This document shows positions 33,951-41,830 of a DNA stretch of 64,000 nucleotides, piece by piece (position 1 is the stretch's first letter; each line of letters opens with the position of its first letter). The stretch spans positions 4,154,001 through 4,218,000 of the forward strand of contig NZ_VFMY01000001.1 in NCBI RefSeq assembly GCF_006715305.1, given 5' to 3'. The translations under genes and the position numbers were made by a program. The DNA comes from Arthrobacter sp. SLBN-100. GTDB lineage: Bacteria; Actinomycetota; Actinomycetes; Actinomycetales; Micrococcaceae. The notes under the pieces are model-generated. The model was not told the origin of the DNA. It saw only the letters and a list, made by a program, of their open reading frames with translations, and made no database searches.

Positions 33951-34457
33951 CTACATGTTTGTTGGACAAGCAGCGGTGGTTGAGCCTGTCGAAACCCGTC
34001 CCGCCCGGTGGAGACGGTAGGCAAGGCGGACCGGGGCGGGGATCTCCTTGAACATCTCTTTCCGGTCTTGGGACGGATTCGTGGCCAGCATCATCCCGAG
34101 GTAGCCCACCAGGAACTTCTTGTCGAGCTGATCAATCCCGTGCTGGGCTGCCTCCTGCATTTCCTTCTCGGTCAGCACCCTGTCCACGACGGGCATGACC
34201 TCGGTGACTTCGCGGCGCAGGTGAATGTTGAGGACAGCCTTCAGGTCCTCGTAACGCTCCGCGAGTTCCCGGCCAACTTCAACATCTGCCGTCTGCATCC
34301 AGCGCAGGCGGACCGGCTCGATGTTCGCGAGGCGTTGTGTCACCTGCCGGTGCTGCTCAAGCATTTGCCCATGTGCAATGCGCAGGCTGGTGCCAGGTCC
34401 TTCATCTGCGCGTGGCGCGCATTCTTTGGGGCCTTTACCCCTAGCTACGTAGTGCAT
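33951..34457 (-). pseudogene. truncated hemerythrin-like (HHE) protein
   Basis: The reading frame holds the C-terminal half of an actinobacterial hemerythrin-like protein: MLEQHRQVTQRLANI, then LNIHLRREVTEVMPVV with the HxxxE iron-ligand pair, then KKFLVGYLGMMLATN. The first half with the HH..E ligands is missing, and the apparent N-terminus MHYVARGKGPKECA is encoded by the tandem promoter repeat at 34424. The C-terminal VSTGSTTA is repeat-encoded as well. It is most likely a remnant that cannot bind the two-iron centre, although translation is possible. Confidence 0.6.
33973..33998. repeat. single copy of the dispersed repeat
   Basis: GCGGTGGTTGAGCC followed by TGTCGAAACCCG is a full copy of the element found at six or more other sites. 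It lies in the 3' end of the truncated hemerythrin-like gene. Confidence 0.8.
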
Positions 34458-34491
34458 CCTTTGGGGCTTTTACCCCTAGCCGCGTAGTGCA
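34424..34491. repeat. tandem 35-bp duplication carrying GGGGC-N-CCCC palindromes
   Basis: Two near-identical units start at 34424 and 34459. Each begins CTTTGGGGC, continues with TTTTACCCCTAGC or one base different, then CGTAGTGCA. The second unit ends 21 bases before the second protease start. The palindrome core matches the element at 31788 before the first protease gene. Duplicate binding sites for one regulator are likely. Confidence 0.65.
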
Positions 34492-34511
34492 GGTTAAAGC
34501 AAGATAACGCC

Positions 34512-35789
34512 ATGACAAATATTGTTATGGCTGGTTTCGCAGCCATCATGATGGCATTCGGTGCCGTGACCTTTGCGCTCCCGGGCAACGCAGCCGCCCA
34601 GCCAGCCCACATAAAGGGGCAAATCATGGTGAAATTCCGCGACAACGGCGCCGCGGCAGGCATACTGCGCCAGCATGGCCTCAGCGAGGGGGACGGCATT
34701 GGCCGCACCGGCGCCCGACTCATCAAAGTGCCGGCGGGCAAGGAACTGCAGCTCATCGAAGCGCTGAGCCGGAACCGGGCCGTTGAATACGCGGAGCCGG
34801 ACGAGGTGGTTACTGCCGCTGACACGGACCCGTACTTTGACCGCCAGTACGCCCTGGAGAACCATGGCCAGTCATTCACGAACGCCGCCGCAACAGTAAC
34901 TGTGTCCGTGGGCAAAGAGGACGCCGACGTCGACGCCGTCGAAGCATGGAACCTCACCAGAGGAAACAGCACCAGGGTTGCCATCATTGATTCAGGTGTT
35001 GCCGTCGACCACGACGACATCTCGCCGCAGGTTGTGGATCGGGTCAACTTAAGTGGCACCGAAATCCGTCCAGGTCATCCCGAGGACTACGACAAATACG
35101 GCCACGGCACGCACGTCGCCGGTATCGTCGCCGCCATTGACAACAACTCCATGGGCGTGGCCGGCGTCTGCCCGGACTGCGACATCCTGGATGTCAAAGT
35201 GCTCAACGACAACGGGTCCGGCTCGAGCTCGGGCATTGCCAATGGCATCGACTGGGCGGTGGACCATGGTGCGAAAGTGATCAACATGAGCCTGGGCCAG
35301 CGCGTTTCATCCAGAACCCTCGAAGCTGCCGTCAACAAGGCGTGGGCCGCAGGGGTGGTGATCGTTGCCGCCGCCGGGAACGCCGGCACCCAGGCACAGG
35401 TCTACCCTGGCGCATACTCCAAGGTGATTGCGGTGGCGGCCACAGACAACAAGGACGTCAAAGCATCCTTCTCCAGTTACGGCAAGTGGGTGGACGTGGC
35501 GGCTCCGGGTGTCAACGTGTACTCGACGTTCCCGGTCGGCGGCTCGGTCCTCGTGAGCCAAAACGGCCGGTCCCCTGGTTATGACATCGAAAGCGGCACC
35601 TCAATGGCCTCGCCCATCGTCGCTGCTGTTGCTGCACTCACCTGGAGCACAGCTGCCGGCACCTCAAACGCAGCCGTCCGCGCAAAGGTGGAGTCCACGG
35701 CCGAAAAGATTACGGGCACCGGAAGTTCCTGGGCATATGGCCGCGTGAACGCCTACCGGGCAGTGGGCGGTACAGACCCTGGAGTCTAG
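34512..35789 (+). CDS. secreted subtilisin-family serine protease (second copy)
   Basis: A 425-residue S8 protease closely related to the one at 31840. The signal peptide ends near NAAAQ, followed by a propeptide with GQIMVKFRDNGAAAG, identical to its paralogue. The triad is Asp in VAIIDSGVA, His in YGHGTHVAGIVA and Ser in SGTSMASPIV, with Asn in AAAGNAG. VCPDCDI keeps the Cys pair, but the C-terminal Cys pair of the first copy is absent. A duplication separated by two genes on the other strand is the likely origin. Confidence 0.88.
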   Translation: MTNIVMAGFAAIMMAFGAVTFALPGNAAAQPAHIKGQIMVKFRDNGAAAGILRQHGLSEGDGIGRTGARLIKVPAGKELQLIEALSRNRAVEYAEPDEVVTAADTDPYFDRQYALENHGQSFTNAAATVTVSVGKEDADVDAVEAWNLTRGNSTRVAIIDSGVAVDHDDISPQVVDRVNLSGTEIRPGHPEDYDKYGHGTHVAGIVAAIDNNSMGVAGVCPDCDILDVKVLNDNGSGSSSGIANGIDWAVDHGAKVINMSLGQRVSSRTLEAAVNKAWAAGVVIVAAAGNAGTQAQVYPGAYSKVIAVAATDNKDVKASFSSYGKWVDVAAPGVNVYSTFPVGGSVLVSQNGRSPGYDIESGTSMASPIVAAVAALTWSTAAGTSNAAVRAKVESTAEKITGTGSSWAYGRVNAYRAVGGTDPGV

Positions 35790-35801
35790 GCACCGTTGTA
35801 G

Positions 35802-36557
35802 TCATGCAGCGCGCTGCCAGTGTTCCCGCAGCATGGCGGCCACCCGGTCCGGCTCGATCCGGTGCGGGGGATCGAAGTGGTGGCGCTCCGGAAACACCTC
35901 CAGCCGGAAGTCCGGGAAAACGCGGACGAGGCGCTCCGCATTATCCGCGTAGTCGTCAGGGTTGCTTCTGCCGCCGAGGATAAAGAGCACGGGCTTGGTG
36001 AAGGCGGCCAGCCGGGCCCGGTCCAGGTCATAGGACTTGAAGGTTTCCACGAACGCCCTGATGCCGGCCGGCCGCTTTGCCATCCACGGCGGCGGGGGAC
36101 CCGGCGGCGGTGGCGGAAGGACGACGTCGGGCCTTACTCCCAGCCGCATGAAGGCTGGCATGAACTGCTGGGGCGGCAGGTCGTTCAGCTGGTCGTACTG
36201 CTTCCACAGGTTGGCGTGCGCCGGGCTCCAGTCCCAGCTTCCGGCCCACGCCGGTTCCAGCAGGGCCAGGCTGAGCAGGCGGTCGCCATGCTTGGCGGTG
36301 AAGGCCAGCGCCGCCGATCCGCCGCCCGAATACCCCACGAGGTGGAACGCCTCCCAGCCGCGGGCGTCCGCTTCCCGCAGGATGCCGTCGATCTCGGTGT
36401 CCAGGCTCCAGCCGGGCGGGGGAGCGTCGCCTTCATAGAGTTCCAGGTCCTTGGCGACGGCCTGGACATCCGGCCCCAGCGACTCGAGAAGCGCACCGTA
36501 AGCGGGCTGGGCCGGGAGCACGCTCCCGGGAAGAAGGATGACCCGAACCCGTTCCAT
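35802..36557 (-). CDS. alpha/beta hydrolase
   Basis: A 251-residue hydrolase. The nucleophile elbow is GYSGGG near residue 74, the acid is probably in FILGGRSNPDDYADN, and the base His is in ERHHFDPPHRIEPD. The oxyanion region is LLPGSVLPAQPAYG. The lid carries an odd run of nine prolines broken by one glycine (PPPPPGPPPP), which should be stiff. The substrate cannot be told. It converges on the second protease gene with 12 bases between the stops. Confidence 0.8.
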   Translation of the reverse strand: MERVRVILLPGSVLPAQPAYGALLESLGPDVQAVAKDLELYEGDAPPPGWSLDTEIDGILREADARGWEAFHLVGYSGGGSAALAFTAKHGDRLLSLALLEPAWAGSWDWSPAHANLWKQYDQLNDLPPQQFMPAFMRLGVRPDVVLPPPPPGPPPPWMAKRPAGIRAFVETFKSYDLDRARLAAFTKPVLFILGGRSNPDDYADNAERLVRVFPDFRLEVFPERHHFDPPHRIEPDRVAAMLREHWQRAA

Positions 36558-36732
36558 GGCGGAATGCTACGCCGGGACGGCCAACCCCGCTACCACCTGC
36601 GGAAACGCCCAGTCCCGGCCATCCACAAACCGGCGCCTGGGTGCTATACCTGACCTAAGGCAACCAAATTTGCGGCGGTCTGCTGAGGGGCGTTCAGGAC
36701 CACCCGGGTGAGCTCCGGAGGCTGGAGGCGCA

Positions 36733-37221
36733 GTGCTGAGCAGAGCGGCGCGGATCGGGCCAGCCAGAGAGCTGCCCGGCATAAAGCGGCGCCGCCGCCA
36801 AGTGCTGGCCGCCGGCTTCGCCGCGTTCGCTCTCCTCACCGGCTGCAGCGGCACCGGCAGCACCATCTCGACGGCCGTTGAGGATAGTGCATCAGCCATC
36901 GCCACCGCCCGGCTTGCCCTTAGCCTCGATTCCGCGGGCAAGCTGACCAAGGCGGCCACCTCCACCGCACTGGACGACGCACTCAAGGAGCTGGAGACCA
37001 GCCGGGATTCAGTGCTGAAACTGCCTACCGCAAGCGAAGAGGACCGGGAGTCCGTCCACGAGGCACTCATCGTCCTGGACCTTTGCGCCGCAGCGATGAC
37101 AACCGCCCGGAACGCGGTAGCCAGCGGCGACGGCGCCCCGTCCATTTCGGACGGTGGCCAGCAGCTGTCCGAAGCGGCGGACCGCCTGTCCCGGCTGATC
37201 GCAAAGGACGGCGGAAAGTGA
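36733..37221 (+). CDS. lipoprotein of the Nramp/PRC-barrel operon
   Basis: A 162-residue exported lipoprotein with an Arg-rich start KRRRRQVLAAGF and lipobox LLTGC near residue 38. The mature part is helical, rich in Ala, Ser and acidic residues, with no recognised domain. Its TGA overlaps the GTG start of the Nramp-like gene, so both are translated as a unit. It may be an outside partner of that transporter. Confidence 0.75.
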   Translation: MLSRAARIGPARELPGIKRRRRQVLAAGFAAFALLTGCSGTGSTISTAVEDSASAIATARLALSLDSAGKLTKAATSTALDDALKELETSRDSVLKLPTASEEDRESVHEALIVLDLCAAAMTTARNAVASGDGAPSISDGGQQLSEAADRLSRLIAKDGGK

Positions 37222-38447
37222 AGCGGCTCCTCGGCGTCGCGCTTGGCGTCCTGACGGCGATCGGCGGATTCGTGGACATCGGCGACCTGGTGACCAACGC
37301 CGTCGTCGGTTCCCGCTTTGGTCTCTCGCTGGTGTGGGTGGTGGCCGTGGGCGTGGTGGGCATCTGCCTGTTCGCCAACATGTCCGGGCGGGTGGCCGCC
37401 GCGTCCGGCCGGGCGACCTTCGAGGTGATCCGCGAACGCCTCGGGCCGCGGGCCGGCCTGGCGAACCTGTCCGCGTCCTTCCTCATCAACCTGATGACGG
37501 TGACGGCGGAAATCGGCGGCGTGGCCCTGGCGCTCCAGCTGGCCAGCAGCGTCCATTACCTGTTGTGGATCCCGGTGGCCGCGCTCGCGGTGTGGCTGGT
37601 GGTGTGGCGGGTCAAGTTCTCGATCATGGAGAACGTCACCGGGCTGCTGGGACTGACCCTGATCGTGTTCGCCGTGGCGCTGTTCCTGCTCAAACCGGAT
37701 TGGGGAAACCTCGCCGGGCAGGCCCTGGCCCCTGCGGTGCCGGCCGAGGAAACCGCGTCCACCTACTGGTATTACGCCATCGCCCTGTTCGGCGCGGCCA
37801 TGACACCCTACGAAGTGTTCTTCTTCTCCTCCGGAGCCGTGGAGGAAGGCTGGTCCATCAAGGACCTGGTCCAGTCCCGGATCAACGTGCTGGTCGGCTT
37901 CCCGCTCGGCGGGCTGCTGTCCGTGGCGATTGCCGGCTGCGCCGCGGTGGTGCTTCTGCCAGCCGGGATTGCCGTGACGTCACTCTCGCAGGTGATTCTT
38001 CCAGTGGCGGAAGGCGTGGGCAAGGTGGGGCTGGCGTTTGTGCTGGTGGGCCTCGTGGCGGCCACCTTCGGCGCGGCCCTGGAGACGACCCTTTCCAGCG
38101 GCTACACGCTGGCCCAGTTCTTCGGCTGGTCCTGGGGCAAGTTCCGCCGCCCGGCCGAGGCCGCCCGCTTCCACCTGGCCATGATCATCTGCCTGTTCAT
38201 CGGACTGGCGGTCCTGGCCACCGGCGTGGACCCCGTGCTGGTGACCGAATACTCGGTGGTGTTCTCCGCGATCGCCCTTCCGCTGACGTACCTGCCCATC
38301 CTCATTGTGGCCAACGATCCGCAGTACATGGGCCAGCACGTCAACGGCCGCCCGGTCAACGTGCTGGCCATGGTCTACCTGGTGATCATCCTGGTGGCTT
38401 CGCTGGCAGCCATACCGCTGATGATCGTGACGGGAGCCGGATCATGA
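37218..38447 (+). CDS. Nramp-family transporter, divergent metal site
   Basis: A 409-residue protein with about 11 membrane helices of the LeuT/Nramp fold. The usual metal motif of helix 1, DPGN, is replaced by DIGD (residues near 20 in GGFVDIGDLVTN), and helix 6, normally with MPH, reads MTPYEVFFFSS. The Met and His that favour manganese and iron are thus missing, as in the Nramp-related magnesium and aluminium carriers. Magnesium or another hard ion is therefore plausible. GTG at 37218 overlaps the lipoprotein stop and is followed by two PRC-barrel genes with overlapping ends. Confidence 0.82.
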   Translation: MKRLLGVALGVLTAIGGFVDIGDLVTNAVVGSRFGLSLVWVVAVGVVGICLFANMSGRVAAASGRATFEVIRERLGPRAGLANLSASFLINLMTVTAEIGGVALALQLASSVHYLLWIPVAALAVWLVVWRVKFSIMENVTGLLGLTLIVFAVALFLLKPDWGNLAGQALAPAVPAEETASTYWYYAIALFGAAMTPYEVFFFSSGAVEEGWSIKDLVQSRINVLVGFPLGGLLSVAIAGCAAVVLLPAGIAVTSLSQVILPVAEGVGKVGLAFVLVGLVAATFGAALETTLSSGYTLAQFFGWSWGKFRRPAEAARFHLAMIICLFIGLAVLATGVDPVLVTEYSVVFSAIALPLTYLPILIVANDPQYMGQHVNGRPVNVLAMVYLVIILVASLAAIPLMIVTGAGS

Positions 38448-38851
38448 ACGCGTTCCGGGCGTTGGCGCCGCCGCCTGCCGTGGTGGGGCGCGTCCTGGAC
38501 GCGCAGCTCCACCTGCTGGACCGGCAGGTCCTGGATAACGACGGCGTCCCTGTCACCACGGTGGACGACCTCGAGCTGAGCGGGCCCGCTCTGGATGTGG
38601 AGCTGGCGCCGGGGACGCCGGCTCCGGTGATTACCGCCCTGCTGACCGGGGCGGTGCTGGGGACCCGCATCTTTGGTGGCAGGCCGCCGTCGTCCCGGCT
38701 GATCCGCATTCCGTGGAAAGACGTTGCCGGTGTGGACGTGGTGATCAGGCTCGGTGTCCGCGGCGGGAACCTCGACGCGACGTGGGTGGAGCGCTGGATC
38801 CGGGACAAGATCATCACGCGGATCCCGGGAGGCCGCCATGATCCTCGGTGA
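38444..38851 (+). CDS. PRC-barrel-like protein (first)
   Basis: A 135-residue soluble protein. The start VVGRVLDAQLHLLDRQVLDND, then VDDLELSG, fits a PRC-barrel fold, and the later IRIPWKDVAGVDVVIRL gives a second set of barrel strands. PRC barrels are adaptor domains found in ribosome maturation, photosynthetic reaction centres and magnesium transporters of the MgtE type. It overlaps the Nramp-like gene by four bases and the next gene by fourteen. It probably works with the transporter. Confidence 0.7.
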   Translation: MNAFRALAPPPAVVGRVLDAQLHLLDRQVLDNDGVPVTTVDDLELSGPALDVELAPGTPAPVITALLTGAVLGTRIFGGRPPSSRLIRIPWKDVAGVDVVIRLGVRGGNLDATWVERWIRDKIITRIPGGRHDPR

Positions 38852-39185
38852 CCAGGTGGGCGTTTCTGTTTATGACGACGGCGGCACGCGCCTGGGCAGG
38901 GTGGCCGACGCGCGGTTCGTGGTGGACGGTGCCCCGCGGCAGCTTCTGGCCGAGGCGCGCCTGCTCGGGCTGGTGGTCAGCCCGCACAGTGCCTCCTCGT
39001 TCCTGGGGTACGAGCGGACCGAACTCCGGCAGCCGTGGCCGCTGCCGGCGATGCTGCGGTGGCGGCACCGCGGCTCATTCCTGGTGCTGTGGGAAGACGT
39101 CGCGATGATCGGTGTGCAGGGTGTCCGGCTGAGGGAGGGGTTCACCGCGTACTCGCCCGCGCTGGAGCGTAGCGCGCAGGAGTAA
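38838..39185 (+). CDS. PRC-barrel-like protein (second)
   Basis: A 115-residue protein that also has PRC-barrel features: GVSVYDDGGTRLGRVADARFVVDG near the start (seen as DDGGTRLGRVADARFVV), then FLGYER and LWEDVAMIGVQGVRLREGF. It is the last gene of the four-gene operon. A pair of PRC-barrel proteins with an Nramp-type carrier resembles the soluble regulatory part of MgtE magnesium channels, but that link is inferred. Confidence 0.7.
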   Translation: MILGDQVGVSVYDDGGTRLGRVADARFVVDGAPRQLLAEARLLGLVVSPHSASSFLGYERTELRQPWPLPAMLRWRHRGSFLVLWEDVAMIGVQGVRLREGFTAYSPALERSAQE

Positions 39186-39200
39186 TCAGGGCGGTGACCG

Positions 39201-40331
39201 TCACCGCACGCGTATGTTGGAAGGCTTCCCGGGAACGTCCGAAGGCTTCATACCTGCCGCTTCCGCCTGAAGGATGCACCATTGACGCAGCTGCATCCCG
39301 AGAACCTTGGACAGCGAACCGTGTTTCTCCTTAATTAAGGGCGTTCCCACAGACCCGAACAGGGTGACGCTGATTCCCGCTTTGCCGTTAAGCTGCGGAT
39401 CGCTTACTACGGCGGCCCACGCCTGTTGCAGTGCTTTGGCTGCGGCGTCGGCGCTGCCGTTGACGCCCAGGAAACTCCGTGAAACGTGGGCTTGCATCCG
39501 CTGGTGCTCGGTCATCGCTGCGGTGGTCCTGCCCGTTGCTTTGGGTGGTGCGGGCTTCGTGATTGGCGGCTGCGTGTGTGCCGGTTGGTTCGCCTCGGCG
39601 GGGTGGCCATTGCTGCTTGCTGCCAGCTCCGTCAAGTCGGCGAGTTCCCCATGAAGCGCGGCGATCTGCCGGTGGATTTCGCTGATCCGCCGCGCGACGT
39701 CGATGCCCGCGTCGTTCTGCGGTGCGCCGAGGTGGGCCTTCACATGGGGGAGGCAAGTGGTGCGGAACAGTCCGCAGAGCGCGTTTGCCAGGTCAAGACG
39801 TGCGCCGTGACCTGGCAGGAGAAGGGGTGCCGGGCTTGCGGAATTTGAGATGACGGCCGCCAGTTCCCTAAGGCCCCCGTACACCTTGCCCCACCGGATC
39901 CGTTCTATGGCCGTCCGCTCATCCACCTGCGGGGAGTAAACGCTCTGCATCAGTCGTAGTTCCTGCGGATCAAAGCCAGGAAAGTGCTGCGGAAGGATGC
40001 CGGCGCGGAGGACTGCCCGCACAGAATCGAGCTGCTTGGAAACCTGCTCAAGGGGGTTGGCAACCATCAGCCCGCCTTCGAGCAGCCATCGCGTGCCCGT
40101 ATCGGTCGCTGAGACGACGCGCTGGGGAAAGCCCTTCCACTCGCTGACCATGATCGTCCCGCGCCGGGCGTTGTAGAAGAACCAGTCAACCTCCGCGACT
40201 GGCCGCCCGGGTGCGTCCACCCGGCAGTTGCTGAAAGCCCATACGTCGTCGTCGAGCAGTTCACCGAGCCTGGCAACATCGCGGGCGGACGGCCGGTGGG
40301 CAGCCGAATTGGTGGAAGGAAAATGCAGCAA
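39201..40331 (-). CDS. NERD-domain protein downstream of Wadjet
   Basis: A protein of about 376 residues. Residues 15-100 are a NERD (nuclease-related) domain: VARLGELLDDDVWAFSNCRV, then EVDWFFYNARRGTIMVSEWKG, which has the D-(X)-ExK pattern of the restriction-enzyme-like fold. The middle is coiled and then Pro/Ala-rich (about 240-280), followed by a conserved-looking C-terminal domain with HVSRSFLGVNGSADAAAKAL and LGMQLRQWC, which I do not recognise. TTG at 40331 is chosen because AGAAGG precedes it; the frame runs open to 40568, inside jetD. It lies on the strand of the Wadjet operon and directly after it, so a shared role in defence is plausible. Confidence 0.72.
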   Translation of the reverse strand: MLHFPSTNSAAHRPSARDVARLGELLDDDVWAFSNCRVDAPGRPVAEVDWFFYNARRGTIMVSEWKGFPQRVVSATDTGTRWLLEGGLMVANPLEQVSKQLDSVRAVLRAGILPQHFPGFDPQELRLMQSVYSPQVDERTAIERIRWGKVYGGLRELAAVISNSASPAPLLLPGHGARLDLANALCGLFRTTCLPHVKAHLGAPQNDAGIDVARRISEIHRQIAALHGELADLTELAASSNGHPAEANQPAHTQPPITKPAPPKATGRTTAAMTEHQRMQAHVSRSFLGVNGSADAAAKALQQAWAAVVSDPQLNGKAGISVTLFGSVGTPLIKEKHGSLSKVLGMQLRQWCILQAEAAGMKPSDVPGKPSNIRVR

Positions 40332-40534
40332 TGAAAGCCTTCTGGGGCGCTTGTGCCAGCGAAGGGAACCCCACCCCTTGGCCAGTCGCGCCTCGTGCGC
40401 TACGCCATCATCACCGGCGAGGCAGGCGCACCGCAAGTACAGGGCTGGGAAGGGTAGATGCCCACACCATGGTTGCTGTGGAGCAGTCCCTTGCTGTCTT
40501 TCTCGGGCTTGGCCGTTAGTAAGTTCCGTAAGGC

Positions 40535-41830
40535 TCAACCGCAGAGCTGCTTGAGCGCCCAGTCCCACCGGATCAGCTCCTGCTCCAGGCGGACCGCGGG
40601 GCCGTACCCGTCGTTCGCGAGTCCTTCGTAAACTGCCGACTCATGCGCCGTCAACCGGCTCAGCACCGCCTTGGACGGCGACGGCTCCCTGCCCCACACA
40701 TCACGATGCGCCAGCAGTGTTGCCTCATCCATGAGTACGCTCGCCACATGCGGGTGTACCGCCCGAAGCTGGTCAAGAATCTGGAAACCGTGGGTGTCCA
40801 GATCGCCCCAGTACAAGACCTCGCAGTTCCGCAGCCACCCGGCATCCCGCAGCGAGGAGAAGCCGTAACCTGCACCGTAGACCGCCAGCGTGTCCGCGTG
40901 CTCCGGGAGGGCCAGGAAATTGACCAGGTTCTCGGTGATCACCACCCTACTGACCGGCAGTTCCAGGGTGCCGAACGCCTCGGCAGTGACGGTCAGGTCC
41001 CGCACCTGGCCCAGCAGGGGCAGGCCTGGATCCAGCGAACGGAACCTGACGAGTTCGGGCGGATGCAGGAACCCGTGCCTTGTTGCGAAACGGGCGGCAG
41101 GAGTGCGTCCTGGCTGCCCCAGCAGCGAGCCAGGATCAACCGGAACATCGTCCAACTGTTCATCACCGCTGGAGTTGTTACCTGCTGACCGTGCAGAGAG
41201 CGCCTCCGCCAGCTCGTCGATCACCCGCCGGTGGTTCTCGACGAACTTGGTGTGCACCCCCGGCAGGCTGAGTTGCCGGACGTAAACCCCGGGCTCAGGG
41301 TTATCCCGCAGCCACAAGACAATACGGGCCGCAGCCAAAGCATCGGCACCGAGTTCCACCAGCTGCAGCGGCCGCCGCAGCGCCCATGTGCGGAAGGCAG
41401 GGTCCAGCCCCGACAATCCTTCGGCCAGCTCCACGAACCGGGCGGCGTCCCTGGTCCTGCCCGCAAAGGCGATTTCATCCCCGGCGGATGCAAATACAGC
41501 CGCCGCAGGCAATTGGTTGGAACCGATCGTGGTGCGGCCCACCTCGGCCGTCTCCAAAGTGAACGGCCCGACTGCGGCAAACAACTCGGCCGCCCACGCA
41601 CGGGCCGCCGCATAATCAGCCAAGAGCGCCGCCGCCGTCGGACGCTTCAAGGCACGACGGCGGGGGTACGCGCCGCTGGGATTCACCAGTTCGCGGAGGA
41701 GTGAGCCGCTGTTCCAGGCTTTCAGCGAAAGCGCCCGCAGGTCAGCCAGCGCGGTCCAGGACTCAGCGCGGTGGTCCCTTCCCAAACCTCGCAAGCCCGG
41801 TTCGGGGCCCGCGGGACGCCGCTTAGGCAC
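40535..41830 (-). CDS. jetD: Wadjet component JetD (Toprim nuclease)
   Basis: A 431-residue protein of the DUF3322/DUF2220 type. The N-terminal arm starts with WTALADLRALSLKAWNSGSLL. The C-terminal half is a Toprim domain, with the acidic Glu in VVITENLVNFLAL and the DxD in LYWGDLDTHGFQIL. In Wadjet systems JetD is the nuclease that cuts circular plasmid DNA after the JetABC loop-extruding motor has measured it. Its start overlaps jetC by eight bases. Length and motifs indicate an intact gene. Confidence 0.9.
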   Translation of the reverse strand: MPKRRPAGPEPGLRGLGRDHRAESWTALADLRALSLKAWNSGSLLRELVNPSGAYPRRRALKRPTAAALLADYAAARAWAAELFAAVGPFTLETAEVGRTTIGSNQLPAAAVFASAGDEIAFAGRTRDAARFVELAEGLSGLDPAFRTWALRRPLQLVELGADALAAARIVLWLRDNPEPGVYVRQLSLPGVHTKFVENHRRVIDELAEALSARSAGNNSSGDEQLDDVPVDPGSLLGQPGRTPAARFATRHGFLHPPELVRFRSLDPGLPLLGQVRDLTVTAEAFGTLELPVSRVVITENLVNFLALPEHADTLAVYGAGYGFSSLRDAGWLRNCEVLYWGDLDTHGFQILDQLRAVHPHVASVLMDEATLLAHRDVWGREPSPSKAVLSRLTAHESAVYEGLANDGYGPAVRLEQELIRWDWALKQLCG

